Assembly (NCBI RefSeq): GCF_000263715.2
Contig: NZ_CM001514.1
Location: 4,591,674-4,655,673 of the forward strand
Direction: 5' to 3'
Source: Pseudomonas synxantha BG33R
Lineage (GTDB): Bacteria > Pseudomonadota > Gammaproteobacteria > Pseudomonadales > Pseudomonadaceae
DNA: 64,000 nucleotides
Position numbers and translations under genes: made by a program. Shown piece by piece: positions 26,457 to 35,779 of this stretch; position 1 is the first letter of the stretch; each line of letters begins with the position of its first letter. Below the pieces are notes generated by a model. The model was not told where the DNA came from. It did no database searches and worked only from the letters and a program-made list of their open reading frames with translations.

Positions 26457-27032
26457 ATGCTACGAATCCTGTTGATCAATGACACCCCGCGCAAGGTCGG
26501 GCGCCTCAAGGCCGCGCTGACCGAAGCCGGTTTCGAGGTGATCGATGAATCCGGCCTGACCATCGACCTGCCCGCACGCGTCGAAACGGTGCGCCCGGAC
26601 GTGATCCTGATCGATACCGAGTCACCCGGCCGCGATGTGATGGAGCAAGTGGTGCTGGTCAGCCGCGACCAGCCCCGGCCTATCGTGATGTTTACCGATG
26701 AGCATGACCCGAATGTGATGCGCCAGGCAATCAAGTCCGGCGTCAGTGCCTATATCGTCGAAGGCATTCAGGCCCAACGCCTGCAACCGATCCTCGATGT
26801 GGCCATGGCCCGCTTCGAGAGTGACCAGGCCCTGCGCGCGCAGTTGCAGGCCCGCGACCTGCAATTGGCCGAACGTAAACGCATCGAGTTGGCCAAGGGC
26901 CTACTGATGAAAATGAAGAGCTGTAATGAAGAAGAGGCGTACACCCTGATGCGCCGTCAGGCCATGAGTCGCCAGCAGAAACTGATCCAGGTGGCAGAGC
27001 AGATTATTGCCATGAGCGAGTTGCTCGGCTGA
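26457..27032 (+). CDS. nasT: ANTAR-domain antiterminator NasT
   Basis: NasT is an RNA-binding antiterminator that acts on two-hairpin leader RNAs of nitrate assimilation operons. It has 191 residues. An N-terminal receiver-like domain spans about 1-120 (RILLINDTPRKVGRLKAAL, ILIDTESPGRD). A coiled linker and a C-terminal ANTAR domain at about 133-188 follow (RKRIELAKGLLMKMKSCNEE, AYTLMRRQAMSRQQKL). The ATG at 26457 is 7 nt from AGGAG; the ATG one codon earlier is also possible. Presumed targets lie immediately upstream of nasS, the nitrate transporter gene and nirB. A sigma-54 promoter begins 3 nt after its stop. Confidence 0.94.
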   Translation: MLRILLINDTPRKVGRLKAALTEAGFEVIDESGLTIDLPARVETVRPDVILIDTESPGRDVMEQVVLVSRDQPRPIVMFTDEHDPNVMRQAIKSGVSAYIVEGIQAQRLQPILDVAMARFESDQALRAQLQARDLQLAERKRIELAKGLLMKMKSCNEEEAYTLMRRQAMSRQQKLIQVAEQIIAMSELLG

Positions 27033-27034
27033 TC

Positions 27035-27050
27035 TGGCTCAGCTCTTGCT
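27035..27050 (+). promoter_or_regulatory. Sigma-54 promoter of the nitrate transporter operon
   Basis: TGGCTCAGCTCTTGCT has the TGGC...TTGC core with GG-N10-GC spacing. It starts 3 nt after the nasT stop. The predicted transcription start is near 27061, just before the leader hairpin at 27065. Confidence 0.7.
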
Positions 27051-27064
27051 AAAGAATCCTCACA

Positions 27065-27146
27065 GGTAACCAACGGCGGTTGCCCCTCCACGACAAAGAC
27101 GTCGCCCACCCGGTTTGCCCTCGCGAACCCGGTGGCGGCGTTTTTT
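27065..27146 (+). promoter_or_regulatory. ANTAR leader and attenuator upstream of nitrate transporter
   Basis: P1 pairs GGTAACC (27065-27071) with GGTTGCC (27078-27084) around the hexaloop AACGGC. P2 pairs CGAC (27091-27094) with GTCG (27101-27104) around AAAGAC. Both loops have A1 and G4. The terminator's 5' arm (27100-27115, CGTCGCCCACCCGGTT) overlaps the 3' side of P2 and pairs with AACCCGGTGGCGGCG (27126-27140) before six T. P2 and the terminator are therefore mutually exclusive, the classic ANTAR antitermination layout. Confidence 0.82.
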
Positions 27147-27177
27147 CGTTTCAGACCCCCAACCGTTGAGGTGCGTG

Positions 27178-28389
27178 ATGAAATCAAGCTTCTGGAAATC
27201 CGGGCACACCCCGACCCTGTTTGCCGCGTTCCTGTATTTCGACCTGAGCTTCATGGTCTGGTACCTGTTGGGCCCGCTGGCGGTGCAAATTGCCGCCGAC
27301 CTGCACCTGACCACCCAGCAGCGCGGCCTGGTGGTGGCCACGCCGATCCTGGCGGGCGCGGTCCTGCGTTTTCTGATGGGCATGTTGGCCGACAAGCTGT
27401 CACCCAAGACTGCCGGGCTGATAGGCCAAGTGATTGTGATCGTGGCGCTGTTCTGCGCCTGGAAGCTGGGGATCCACAGTTACGAGCAAGCCTTGCTGCT
27501 GGGCGTGTTTCTGGGCATGGCCGGTGCCTCCTTTGCCGTGGCTCTGCCCCTGGCATCGCAGTGGTATCCCGCAGAGCACCAGGGCAAGGCCATGGGCATC
27601 GCCGGTGCCGGTAATTCCGGCACCGTATTTGCCGCCTTGCTGGCACCGGTGCTGGCGGCTGCGTTCGGCTGGAGCAATGTGTTCGGCTTTGCGCTGATTC
27701 CGCTGGCCCTTACCCTGATCGTATTCGCCTGGCTCGCACGCAACGCGCCACAACGTCCGAAAGCCAAGTCCATGGCCGACTACTTCAAGGCCCTGGGCGA
27801 CCGCGACAGCTGGTGGTTCATGTTCTTCTACAGCGTGACCTTTGGTGGCTTCATCGGCCTGGCCAGCGCCCTGCCCGGCTACTTCAACGACCAATACGGC
27901 CTGAGCCCGGTGACCGCCGGTTACTACACCGCGGCCTGCGTGTTCGGTGGCAGCCTGATGCGCCCGCTGGGCGGCGCCCTGGCCGACCGTTTTGGCGGGA
28001 TCAAGACCCTGCTCGGCATGTACAGCGTGGCGGTGATCTGTATTGCCGCAGTGGGTTTCAACCTGCCCAGCTCCTACGCGGCGCTGGCGCTTTTCGTCTG
28101 CACAATGCTCGGCCTGGGTGCCGGAAATGGCGCGGTATTCCAATTGGTGCCGCAGCGTTTTCGCAGTGAGATCGGCGTAATGACCGGCTTGATCGGCATG
28201 GCCGGTGGCATCGGCGGCTTCGCCCTCGCCGCCGGCATGGGCGCGATCAAACAGAGCACCGGCAGTTATCAGTTGGCGCTGTGGTTGTTCGCCAGCCTCG
28301 GGGTGCTGGCCTGGTTTGGCCTGCATGGCGTCAAGCGCCGCTGGAGAACCACCTGGGGCTCGGCTGCGGTCACCGCTGCCCGCGTCTGA
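27178..28389 (+). CDS. nasA: Nitrate/nitrite MFS transporter
   Basis: This inner-membrane transporter of the NarK/NasA family takes up nitrate for assimilation. It has 403 residues with about twelve membrane segments. The first family nitrate signature is in MGMAGASFAVALPLASQWYP and GIAGAGNSGT at about 115-150; the second glycine-rich signature is GAGNGAVFQLVPQRFRSEIG and GLIGMAGGIGGF at about 315-350. The name nasA follows P. aeruginosa use; elsewhere nasA denotes the reductase. The stop overlaps the start of the next gene (TGATG at 28387-28391). Expression is expected to need sigma-54 and NasT antitermination. Confidence 0.93.
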   Translation: MKSSFWKSGHTPTLFAAFLYFDLSFMVWYLLGPLAVQIAADLHLTTQQRGLVVATPILAGAVLRFLMGMLADKLSPKTAGLIGQVIVIVALFCAWKLGIHSYEQALLLGVFLGMAGASFAVALPLASQWYPAEHQGKAMGIAGAGNSGTVFAALLAPVLAAAFGWSNVFGFALIPLALTLIVFAWLARNAPQRPKAKSMADYFKALGDRDSWWFMFFYSVTFGGFIGLASALPGYFNDQYGLSPVTAGYYTAACVFGGSLMRPLGGALADRFGGIKTLLGMYSVAVICIAAVGFNLPSSYAALALFVCTMLGLGAGNGAVFQLVPQRFRSEIGVMTGLIGMAGGIGGFALAAGMGAIKQSTGSYQLALWLFASLGVLAWFGLHGVKRRWRTTWGSAAVTAARV

Positions 28390-30059
28390 TGAGCCTTCAA
28401 CTGAGCGTCGCCCAGGCCAGCGCCATTGGCCCACGCAGTGAAAACCAGGATGCGCTGCGGGTGGTCACACCGATGGCGGAACTGGCGGCGAGCAAAGGCT
28501 ACCTGTGCGCATTGGCCGATGGCGTCAGCCAATGCGCCGACGGTGGCCTGGCCGCGCGCTCGACCTTGCAGGCGCTGGCGCTGGACTACTACGCCACGCC
28601 GCAGACCTGGGGGGTGGCCCAGGCGCTCGAACGTCTGTTGGTCGCGCAAAACCGCTGGTTGCAAGCCAACGGTGGTGGGCAACCGTTGCTCACCACCCTC
28701 AGCGCCCTGGTGTTTCGCGGCCAACGCTTCACGCTGGCCCATGTCGGTGATTGCCGTGCATATCGCTGGTTCGACGGCGAGTTGCAACGCCTCAGCGAAG
28801 ACCATGTGTGGGAACAGCCGGGTATGCAGCACGTACTCAAACGCGCCCTCGGCCTGGATCAGCACCTGGTGCTGGACTTCCTCGACGGCCAATTGCGCGA
28901 GGGCGAGTGTTTCCTTTTGCTCAGCGACGGGGTGTGGGCGACGTTGGGCGATCACAGCATCGGCGCGATTCTGCGTGAGCAAGACGACCTCGACCTGGCC
29001 GTCAACACCCTGGTCAGCGCCGCGCACCTGGCAGGCAGCCAAGACAACGCCAGCGCCTTGCTGGTGCGCATCGACCAACTCGGCGCCGCCACCCTCGGCG
29101 ACGCCTTGGTGCAGTTGCAGCAATGGCCACTGCCGCCGCCGCTGAAGGCTGGGCAGACCTTTGAAGGCTGGGAGGTGCAAAGCGTGCTCGCGCAGAGTCG
29201 GCAGTCGTTGCTGTATCGCGTGCACGATGCGCAGCGGCAATCCTGGCTGCTCAAGACCTTGCCCTTGCGCCAAGACGATGACACTGACGCCGCCCAAGCC
29301 TTGTTATCGGAGGAATGGTTTCTGCGCCGCGTCGCTGGCCGTGCCTTTCCGGAGGTGCATACCGCCAGTGGTCGTCAGCATTTGTACTACGTGATGCGCG
29401 AATACCCCGGGCAGACCCTCGCCCAGCTGTTTCAACAACAAGGCCCGCTGCCGCTGGCGCAATGGCAGTCGATCGCCGAACGCTTGCTGCGCGCCGTGGG
29501 CCTGCTGCATCGTCGACAGATTCTGCACCGCGACATAAAACCGGAAAACCTGCTGCTGGGTGATGACGGGGAACTGCGGGTGCTGGACTTTGGCCTGGCC
29601 TACTGCCCTGGCCTTTCTGAAGACCGTGCCCACTTACTGCCCGGCACCCCGAGTTTTATCGCACCCGAAGCTTTCGGTGGCGAGCATCCTACTGCGCAAC
29701 AGGATTTGTATAGTGTCGGTGTGACCTTGTATTACCTGCTGACCGGGCATTACCCCTACGGCGAAATCGAAGCCTTCCAACGCCCGCGTTTCAACCAGCC
29801 TGTCAGCGCCAGCCGCTATCGCCCTGATCTGCCGGATTGGTTGCCCCACAGCCTGGAGCGCGCCGTGGCCGCCCTGCCCGCACACCGCTATGAAACTGCC
29901 GAAGAATGGCTGCTGGTGCTGGAACAGGCCGACCGCCGCGAACTGAGCGTGCGGCCACGGCCGCTGCTGGAGCGCGAGCCGCTGAAGGTCTGGCAAACCC
30001 TGGCAGCGGCCTCGCTGTTGATCAATCTGGTGCTGCTGTACTGGCTGCTGCACCACTAA
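28389..30059 (+). CDS. PP2C phosphatase - Ser/Thr kinase fusion with C-terminal anchor
   Basis: This 556-residue signalling protein combines opposing activities. The PP2C domain, about residues 1-240, keeps its metal-binding aspartates (SENQDAL, LADGVSQ, HVGDCRAY, LLSDGVWATLGD, GSQDNAS). The eukaryotic-like kinase, about 260-520, keeps the VAIK-type lysine (WLLKTLPL), HRDIKPENLLL near residue 379, DFGLAY and the APE motif (FIAPEAF). A single hydrophobic helix, about 532-554 (TLAAASLLINLVLLYWLLHH), would tether it to the inner membrane. Both domains look active. It is translationally coupled to the nitrate transporter, so transporter or assimilation enzymes are candidate substrates; that is inference. 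Confidence 0.92.
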   Translation: MSLQLSVAQASAIGPRSENQDALRVVTPMAELAASKGYLCALADGVSQCADGGLAARSTLQALALDYYATPQTWGVAQALERLLVAQNRWLQANGGGQPLLTTLSALVFRGQRFTLAHVGDCRAYRWFDGELQRLSEDHVWEQPGMQHVLKRALGLDQHLVLDFLDGQLREGECFLLLSDGVWATLGDHSIGAILREQDDLDLAVNTLVSAAHLAGSQDNASALLVRIDQLGAATLGDALVQLQQWPLPPPLKAGQTFEGWEVQSVLAQSRQSLLYRVHDAQRQSWLLKTLPLRQDDDTDAAQALLSEEWFLRRVAGRAFPEVHTASGRQHLYYVMREYPGQTLAQLFQQQGPLPLAQWQSIAERLLRAVGLLHRRQILHRDIKPENLLLGDDGELRVLDFGLAYCPGLSEDRAHLLPGTPSFIAPEAFGGEHPTAQQDLYSVGVTLYYLLTGHYPYGEIEAFQRPRFNQPVSASRYRPDLPDWLPHSLERAVAALPAHRYETAEEWLLVLEQADRRELSVRPRPLLEREPLKVWQTLAAASLLINLVLLYWLLHH

Positions 30060-30117
30060 CGAGCAAAATCCACCTCTCTCCTGTTTAAACGCCCAATAAA
30101 ACTGGGGGTATGCAACT

Positions 30118-30133
30118 TGGCACAGCTGCTGCA
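30118..30133 (+). promoter_or_regulatory. Sigma-54 promoter of nirBD operon
   Basis: TGGCACAGCTGCTGCA has TGGCAC at -24 and CTGC at -12 with the GG-N10-GC spacing. The predicted transcription start near 30144 lies 20 nt before the first leader hairpin. Confidence 0.7.
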
Positions 30134-30165
30134 TTAGGTCTTGCCAACAACCCACATATAGCCGC

Positions 30166-30255
30166 CCCTTCAACGTCGAAGGGTCGAGCTTCCCGAGAGA
30201 ACGGGACCAGGACAAAGGCGTCCTCGCTAGCTGACTAGCGGGGACGCCTTTTTTT
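30166..30255 (+). promoter_or_regulatory. ANTAR leader with three hexaloop hairpins and attenuator upstream of nirB
   Basis: Three consecutive hairpins carry hexaloops with A1 and G4. The first is CCCTTC-AACGTC-GAAGGG (30166-30183). The second is TCCCG-AGAGAA-CGGGA (30191-30206). The third is AGGAC-AAAGGC-GTCCT (30209-30224). The third overlaps the 5' arm of a long terminator, AAAGGCGTCC (30214-30223) with GGACGCCTTT (30242-30251), which also holds an inner CGCTAG/CTAGCG stem, followed by seven T. Two hairpins are the usual number. Confidence 0.8.
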
Positions 30256-30293
30256 GTTTGCGCATGATTTGTCGAGCCATTGCGGAGAACGAC

Positions 30294-32744
30294 ATGAAAA
30301 AACTCAAACTGGTGATGATCGGCAACGGCATGGCCGGGGTTCGCACCCTTGAAGAATTGCTCAAGCTGAGCAGCGAGCTGTACGACATCACCGTGTTCGG
30401 CGCCGAGCCCCACACCAACTACAACCGCATCCTGCTGTCGCCGGTGCTGGCCGGTGAGCAAACCTTCGAAGAGATCGTGCTCAACGACCTCGACTGGTAC
30501 CTGGATAACAACGTCAAGCTGCTGCTCAACCGCAAGGTGGTGCAGATCGACCGGGTCAAGCGCAAAGTCATTGCCGAAGACGGCACCGAGGCCGAGTACG
30601 ATCGCCTGCTGATCGCCACCGGTTCTACGCCGTTTATCCTGCCGATTCCCGGCAACACCTTGCAGGGCGTGATTGGCTACCGTGACATTGCCGACACCCA
30701 AGCGATGATCGACACCGCCAAGACCCACAAGCACGCGGTGGTGATCGGTGGCGGCCTGCTCGGCCTGGAAGCGGCCAACGGCCTGATACTGCGCGGTATG
30801 CACGTCACGGTGGTGCATATCGGCGAATGGCTGCTGGAACGGCAACTGGACAAGACCAGCGGCCAGTTGCTGCAAACCGAACTGGAAAGCCGTGGCCTGG
30901 TGTTTCGCCTGTGCGAGCAAACCCAGGCCTTGCATGATGCCGGTAATGGTCGCGTCGGCTCGGTGCAATTCAAAAATGGCGACATCATCCCGGCCGACCT
31001 GGTGGTGATGGCCGCCGGTATCCGCCCCAACACCGAACTGGCGGAGAAGTCCGGCATCCCCTGCAACCGTGGGATCCTGGTCAACGACACGATGCAAACC
31101 TACGACCCGCGCATCTACGCGATCGGCGAATGCGCCAGCCATCGCGGGATCGCCTATGGCCTGGTGGCGCCGCTGTTCGAACAGGCCAAGGTCTGCGCCA
31201 ACCACTTGGCCCAACTGGGCTTTGCCACTTACAAAGGCTCGGTGACCTCGACCAAGCTGAAGGTGACCGGCATCGACCTCTTTTCTGCCGGCGACTTCAT
31301 GGGCGGTGAAGGCACCGAGACCATCACCCTCTCCGACCCGATCGGCGGCGTATACAAGAAGCTGGTAATCAAGGACGACATCCTGGTCGGTGCGTGCCTG
31401 TACGGCGATACCGCGGATGGTGGTTGGTACTTCCGCCAGATCCGTGAGAACCATGCAATTGGCGAGATCCGCGATCACCTGATGTTCGGTGAGAACGCCT
31501 TGGGCGATGTGGGCCATCAAGGCCAGGACAAAGCCATGAGCATGGCCGACAGCGCCGAAGTCTGCGGCTGCAACGGCGTGTGCAAAGGCACCATCGTCAA
31601 GGCAATCCAGGAACAAGGGCTGTTCAGCGTCGATGAGGTGAAAAAACACACCAAGGCCGCCAGCTCCTGCGGTTCCTGTGCCGGGCTGGTTGAGCAGATC
31701 CTGATCAACACCGTGGGCGGCGCGGCTGACGTCAAACCCAAAAGCGAAAAGGCCATCTGTGGGTGCAGCGACCTTAATCACGGGCAGATCCGTCAGGCTA
31801 TCCGCGAGCAGCACTTGCTGACTATCGACAGCACCATGCGCTACCTGAACTGGCGTACCCCCAATGGCTGTGCAACATGTCGCCCCGCTCTCAACTACTA
31901 CCTGATTTCAACCTGGCCGGGCGAGGCCAAGGACGACCCGCAATCACGACTGATCAACGAACGGGCCCACGCCAATATTCAGAAAGACGGCACCTACTCT
32001 GTAGTCCCACGGATGTGGGGCGGCGTGACCAATCCTTCGGAGCTGCGCCGCATCGCCGATGTGGCCGACAAATACAACGTGCCGATGGTCAAGGTCACCG
32101 GCGGCCAGCGCATCGACTTGCTCGGCATCAAGAAGCAGGACTTGCCAGGGGTGTGGAAGGACCTGGACATGCCGTCCGGCCATGCCTACGGCAAATCCAT
32201 CCGCACCGTGAAAACCTGCGTGGGCAGCGAGTTCTGCCGTTTCGGCACGCAGAATTCCACCCAATTGGGCATTGAGCTTGAGCATGACCTGTTCAATATG
32301 TGGTCACCGCACAAGGTCAAGCTGGCGGTGTCCGGTTGCCCACGCAACTGTTCGGAAGCGGGCATCAAGGACGTGGGAATTATCGGTGTCGACTCCGGTT
32401 GGGAGATGTATATCGGCGGCAACGGCGGCATCAAGACCGAAGTCGCGGAGTTTTTCGTCAAGCTCAAGACCGCCGATGAAGTGCGCGAATACAACGGCGC
32501 ATTTCTGCAGCTGTACCGCGAAGAAGCGTTCTACCTGGAACGCACGGTGCACTACCTGCAACGAGTGGGCATGGAGCACATCAAGAAGGCCGTACTCGAA
32601 GACCCGGCCCGCCGCCAGGCGCTCAATGAGCGTTTGCAGTTCTCGTTGTCATTCGAACAGGACCCGTGGAAGGAACGCCTGGAACAGCCGCTGCTGAAAA
32701 AGGAGTTCGACGTTATCCCGGTCAAACAACTGGAGGTGTCGCTA
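30294..32744 (+). CDS. nirB: Assimilatory nitrite reductase large subunit NirB
   Basis: NirB reduces nitrite to ammonium with NAD(P)H through FAD, 2Fe-2S centres and a siroheme-4Fe4S site. It has 817 residues from the ATG at 30294 (coding sequence with stop ends at 32747). The FAD/NAD domain opens with IGNGMAGVRTLEELL. BFD-like iron-sulfur segments follow with CGCNGVCKGTIV and CGSCAGLVEQ at about 423-465, and a second CGC...CATCRPA set near 487-525. Siroheme ligands fit TCVGSEFCRFG near 641 and SGCPRNCSEAG near 680. It overlaps nirD by 4 nt (ATGA). Confidence 0.96.
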
Positions 32745-33061
32745 TGAACTGGCTGGATATCTGCGCCCTTGATGAAATCAATACCCTGGGCTCGCGCATC
32801 ATCAGTGGGCCCAAAGGCGACATCGCGATTTTTCGTACCAGTGACGACGAAGTCTTCGCCCTTGACGACCGTTGCCCGCACAAGGGCGGCCCGCTCTCCC
32901 AAGGCTTAATCTATGGCAAGCGCGTCGCCTGCCCGCTGCACAACTGGCAGATTGACCTGGCGTCCGGCGAAGCCCAGGCGCCGGATATCGGCTGCGCCCA
33001 CCATCATCAGGCCCGGGTAGAAAACGGCCGGGTGATGCTGGCCCTGCGGGACGCGGGTTGA
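32744..33061 (+). CDS. nirD: Nitrite reductase small subunit NirD
   Basis: This 105-residue Rieske-fold partner of NirB keeps the full Rieske-type ligand set: CPHKGGPLSQG near residue 43 and CPLHNWQID near residue 63. Some NirD proteins lack these ligands, so a bound 2Fe-2S cluster is plausible here. It starts within the nirB stop (ATGA) and its own stop overlaps the start of the nitrate reductase gene (TGATG), so the chain is translationally coupled. Confidence 0.95.
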   Translation: MNWLDICALDEINTLGSRIISGPKGDIAIFRTSDDEVFALDDRCPHKGGPLSQGLIYGKRVACPLHNWQIDLASGEAQAPDIGCAHHHQARVENGRVMLALRDAG

Positions 33062-35769
33062 TGAACCGCCAGACCACCGCGTCCACCTGCTGTTATTGCG
33101 GCGTGGGCTGCGGCGTGCTGATCGAGCATGACGGCGAGCAGATCCTGGGGGTGCAAGGCGATCCTAGCCATCCGGCCAACTTCGGCAAATTGTGCAGCAA
33201 AGGCGCCAGCCTGCACCTGACCGGCGACGTGAGCGCACGCGCCCTGTATCCGGAGTTACGCCTGGGCAAAGGTTTGGCCCGTACCCGTACCGACTGGGAC
33301 ACCGCCCTGGATCACGCCGCCAACGTGTTCGCCGAGACCATCGCCGAGCACGGCCCGGACAGCGTGGCGTTCTATATTTCGGGGCAACTGTTGACCGAGG
33401 ATTACTACAGCTTCAACAAGCTGGCCCGGGCGTTGGTGGGCACCAACAATATCGACAGCAATTCTCGGCTGTGCATGTCATCGGCGGTGGTCGGCTACAA
33501 GCGCAGCCTGGGCGCCGATGCGCCGCCGTGCAGTTATGAAGACCTGGAAAACAGCGACTGCGTGATGATCGTCGGCAGCAATATGGCCTACGCCCACCCG
33601 GTATTGTTCCGACGCCTGGAGCAGGCCAAGGCGCAGCGCCCGCAGATGAAAGTACTGGTGATTGATCCGCGGCGTACAGACACCTGCGATTTGGCTGACC
33701 TGCACCTGGCAATCTTGCCGGGGACGGACGTGGCGTTGTTTCACGGGATTTTGCATCTGCTGCTGTGGGAAGACTGGGTTGATCGTGCGTTCATCCAGGC
33801 CCACACCGATGGCCTGGCCGAGCTCAAGCGCCTGGTGCATGACTACACGCCGCAGATGGTCACGCAGTTGTGCGGGATCAGCGTCGAACAACTGCGCCTA
33901 TGTGCGCAGTGGGTCGGCACATCCAGCAGCTTTTTGTCGCTGTGGTGCATGGGCCTCAACCAATCCACTGCCGGCAGCGCAAAAAACAGCGCGTTGATCA
34001 ACCTGCACTTGGCCACGGGCACCATTGGCAGGCCGGGGTGCGGGCCGTTTTCCCTGACCGGTCAACCGAATGCCATGGGCGGTCGCGAAACCGGCAGCCT
34101 GTCCAACCTGCTGCCGGGCCACCGCGAGGCGTCCAACCCGGAACATCGCGCTGAAGTGGCCGCCTACTGGGGCGTGGAGCAACTTCCTGCGCCCACCGGC
34201 CTTAGCGCGATCGAACTGTTTGAACAGATGCAGGCCGGCAAGATCAAGGCCCTGTGGATCGCCTGCACCAACCCTGCACAATCCTTGCCCGACCAGAACG
34301 CCGTGCGTGCGGCCTTGGCGGCGTGCCCGTTCGTGGTGTTGCAGGAGGCTTTTCGCACCACCGAAACCGCCATTTATGCCGACCTGCTGTTGCCTGCCGC
34401 CAGTTGGGGCGAGAAAGACGGCACGGTCACCAACTCCGAGCGGCGTATTTCCCACGTACGCCGCGCCATCAACCCACCGGGAGAGGCGCGGGCGGACTGG
34501 GCAATTACCGTAGATTTCGCACAGCGTCTGGAGCGTCGCCTGCGGCCAGGGTTGCCCAGCCTGTTCGCCTTTGCACAGCCGGCGCAGCTGTTTGACGAGT
34601 TCAAGGGGCTCACCCAAGGGCGTGACCTCGACTTGTCCGGTATCAGCCATGGCCTGCTCGACCAACTCGGCCCGCAGCAATGGCCGTTTCCCACAGGCGC
34701 ACAGACAGGCACAGCGCGCGTGTATTGCGATGGCATCTTCCCCACCGACAATGGCCGGGCGCGGTTTGTGGCCGACCCTTACCGCGCGGCCAAGGAACAA
34801 CGGGACGCGCGCTTCCCCCTGACCTTGATCACCGGCCGTCTGCGTGACCAGTGGCACGGCATGAGCCGCACCGGCACGGCCGCGCAGTTGTTCGGGCATG
34901 TCAGTGAAGCGCTGTTGAGCCTGCACCCGGACGAGCTTCGCCGCCACCGCCTCCAGGAAGGTGACCTGGTCAGCCTGAAAAGCCGTCGCGGCAGCGTAAT
35001 CGTCGCTGTCAGCAGCGATGACAGCGTACGGCCCGGCCAGGCATTTCTGCCGATGCATTGGGGCGACCGCTTTCTCAAGGGCGGCGTAAACGTGATCACC
35101 CAACCGGCGTTTGACCCACTGTCCAAACAGCCTGAACTCAAGCACAGCGGGGTGCGCCTGGAAGCCGTGCAACTGCCGTGGCAGCTGTTCGCGCTGATCG
35201 AGGGCAATGTGCAGCTGCATTTCGAAGCGCTACGCCCGCTGTGTGAGGAATTTGCCTACGTCAGCCTTAGCCTGACCGGCCGTGAACGCCCTGCGTTGCT
35301 GGTACGGGCAGCCCATACCGAGGCGCCGGACCTGCAATTGTTGACTCGGATTGACCACTTGCTGGGCCTGAACGACGGTCCGGTCATGGCCTACGACGAC
35401 CCGCGCCGCTCGATCGGCAAGCGCGTGAAAATCGAAAAAGGCCGTATCACCGCCCTGCGCCTGGCCGGCGAAACCCTGGCCCGCCACTGGTTGCAAAGCC
35501 TGTGGCTGGAAGGCCGCGCCGACGAGCAACTGCGACGCTGGCTGTTGGCACCTTTAAGCGCGCCACCCGGTGGCGCAACGGCAAGCAACAAGATTGTGTG
35601 TAACTGCAAGAACGTCAGCGAAAACGCCGTGTGTGCGGGCGTTGGTCGTGGCCTGGACCTGGATGGACTTAAACGGGAACTGGGTTGCGGCACCCAATGC
35701 GGCTCCTGCGTGCCGGAAATCAAACGTCTTTTGGCCAGCAAACCGCAGCCAATCGCCATCAGTGTGTAA
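33061..35769 (+). CDS. Assimilatory nitrate reductase catalytic subunit
   Basis: This molybdopterin oxidoreductase reduces nitrate to nitrite in the cytoplasm. It has 902 residues from the ATG at 33061. The N-terminal 4Fe-4S motif is CCYCGVGCGV with a later Cys in KLCSKGA. Bis-MGD domains contain NSRLCMSSAVVGYK, GSNMAYAHPV and QPNAMGGRETGSLSNLLPGH. The C-terminal molydopterin dinucleotide-binding domain is at about 580-720. A BFD-like 2Fe-2S domain closes the protein (IVCNCKNVSE, CGTQCGSCVPEI). The gene is called nasA in Klebsiella-type naming; no symbol is given because of conflicting use. No signal peptide is present, consistent with assimilation. Confidence 0.95.
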   Translation: MNRQTTASTCCYCGVGCGVLIEHDGEQILGVQGDPSHPANFGKLCSKGASLHLTGDVSARALYPELRLGKGLARTRTDWDTALDHAANVFAETIAEHGPDSVAFYISGQLLTEDYYSFNKLARALVGTNNIDSNSRLCMSSAVVGYKRSLGADAPPCSYEDLENSDCVMIVGSNMAYAHPVLFRRLEQAKAQRPQMKVLVIDPRRTDTCDLADLHLAILPGTDVALFHGILHLLLWEDWVDRAFIQAHTDGLAELKRLVHDYTPQMVTQLCGISVEQLRLCAQWVGTSSSFLSLWCMGLNQSTAGSAKNSALINLHLATGTIGRPGCGPFSLTGQPNAMGGRETGSLSNLLPGHREASNPEHRAEVAAYWGVEQLPAPTGLSAIELFEQMQAGKIKALWIACTNPAQSLPDQNAVRAALAACPFVVLQEAFRTTETAIYADLLLPAASWGEKDGTVTNSERRISHVRRAINPPGEARADWAITVDFAQRLERRLRPGLPSLFAFAQPAQLFDEFKGLTQGRDLDLSGISHGLLDQLGPQQWPFPTGAQTGTARVYCDGIFPTDNGRARFVADPYRAAKEQRDARFPLTLITGRLRDQWHGMSRTGTAAQLFGHVSEALLSLHPDELRRHRLQEGDLVSLKSRRGSVIVAVSSDDSVRPGQAFLPMHWGDRFLKGGVNVITQPAFDPLSKQPELKHSGVRLEAVQLPWQLFALIEGNVQLHFEALRPLCEEFAYVSLSLTGRERPALLVRAAHTEAPDLQLLTRIDHLLGLNDGPVMAYDDPRRSIGKRVKIEKGRITALRLAGETLARHWLQSLWLEGRADEQLRRWLLAPLSAPPGGATASNKIVCNCKNVSENAVCAGVGRGLDLDGLKRELGCGTQCGSCVPEIKRLLASKPQPIAISV

Positions 35770-35779
35770 GGGGAACAAC

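Noticed and set aside
29634..31814. 726-codon open frame on minus, opposite the kinase gene and nirB
   Set aside because: It runs through the ANTAR leader, terminator and two verified genes; no domain is seen.
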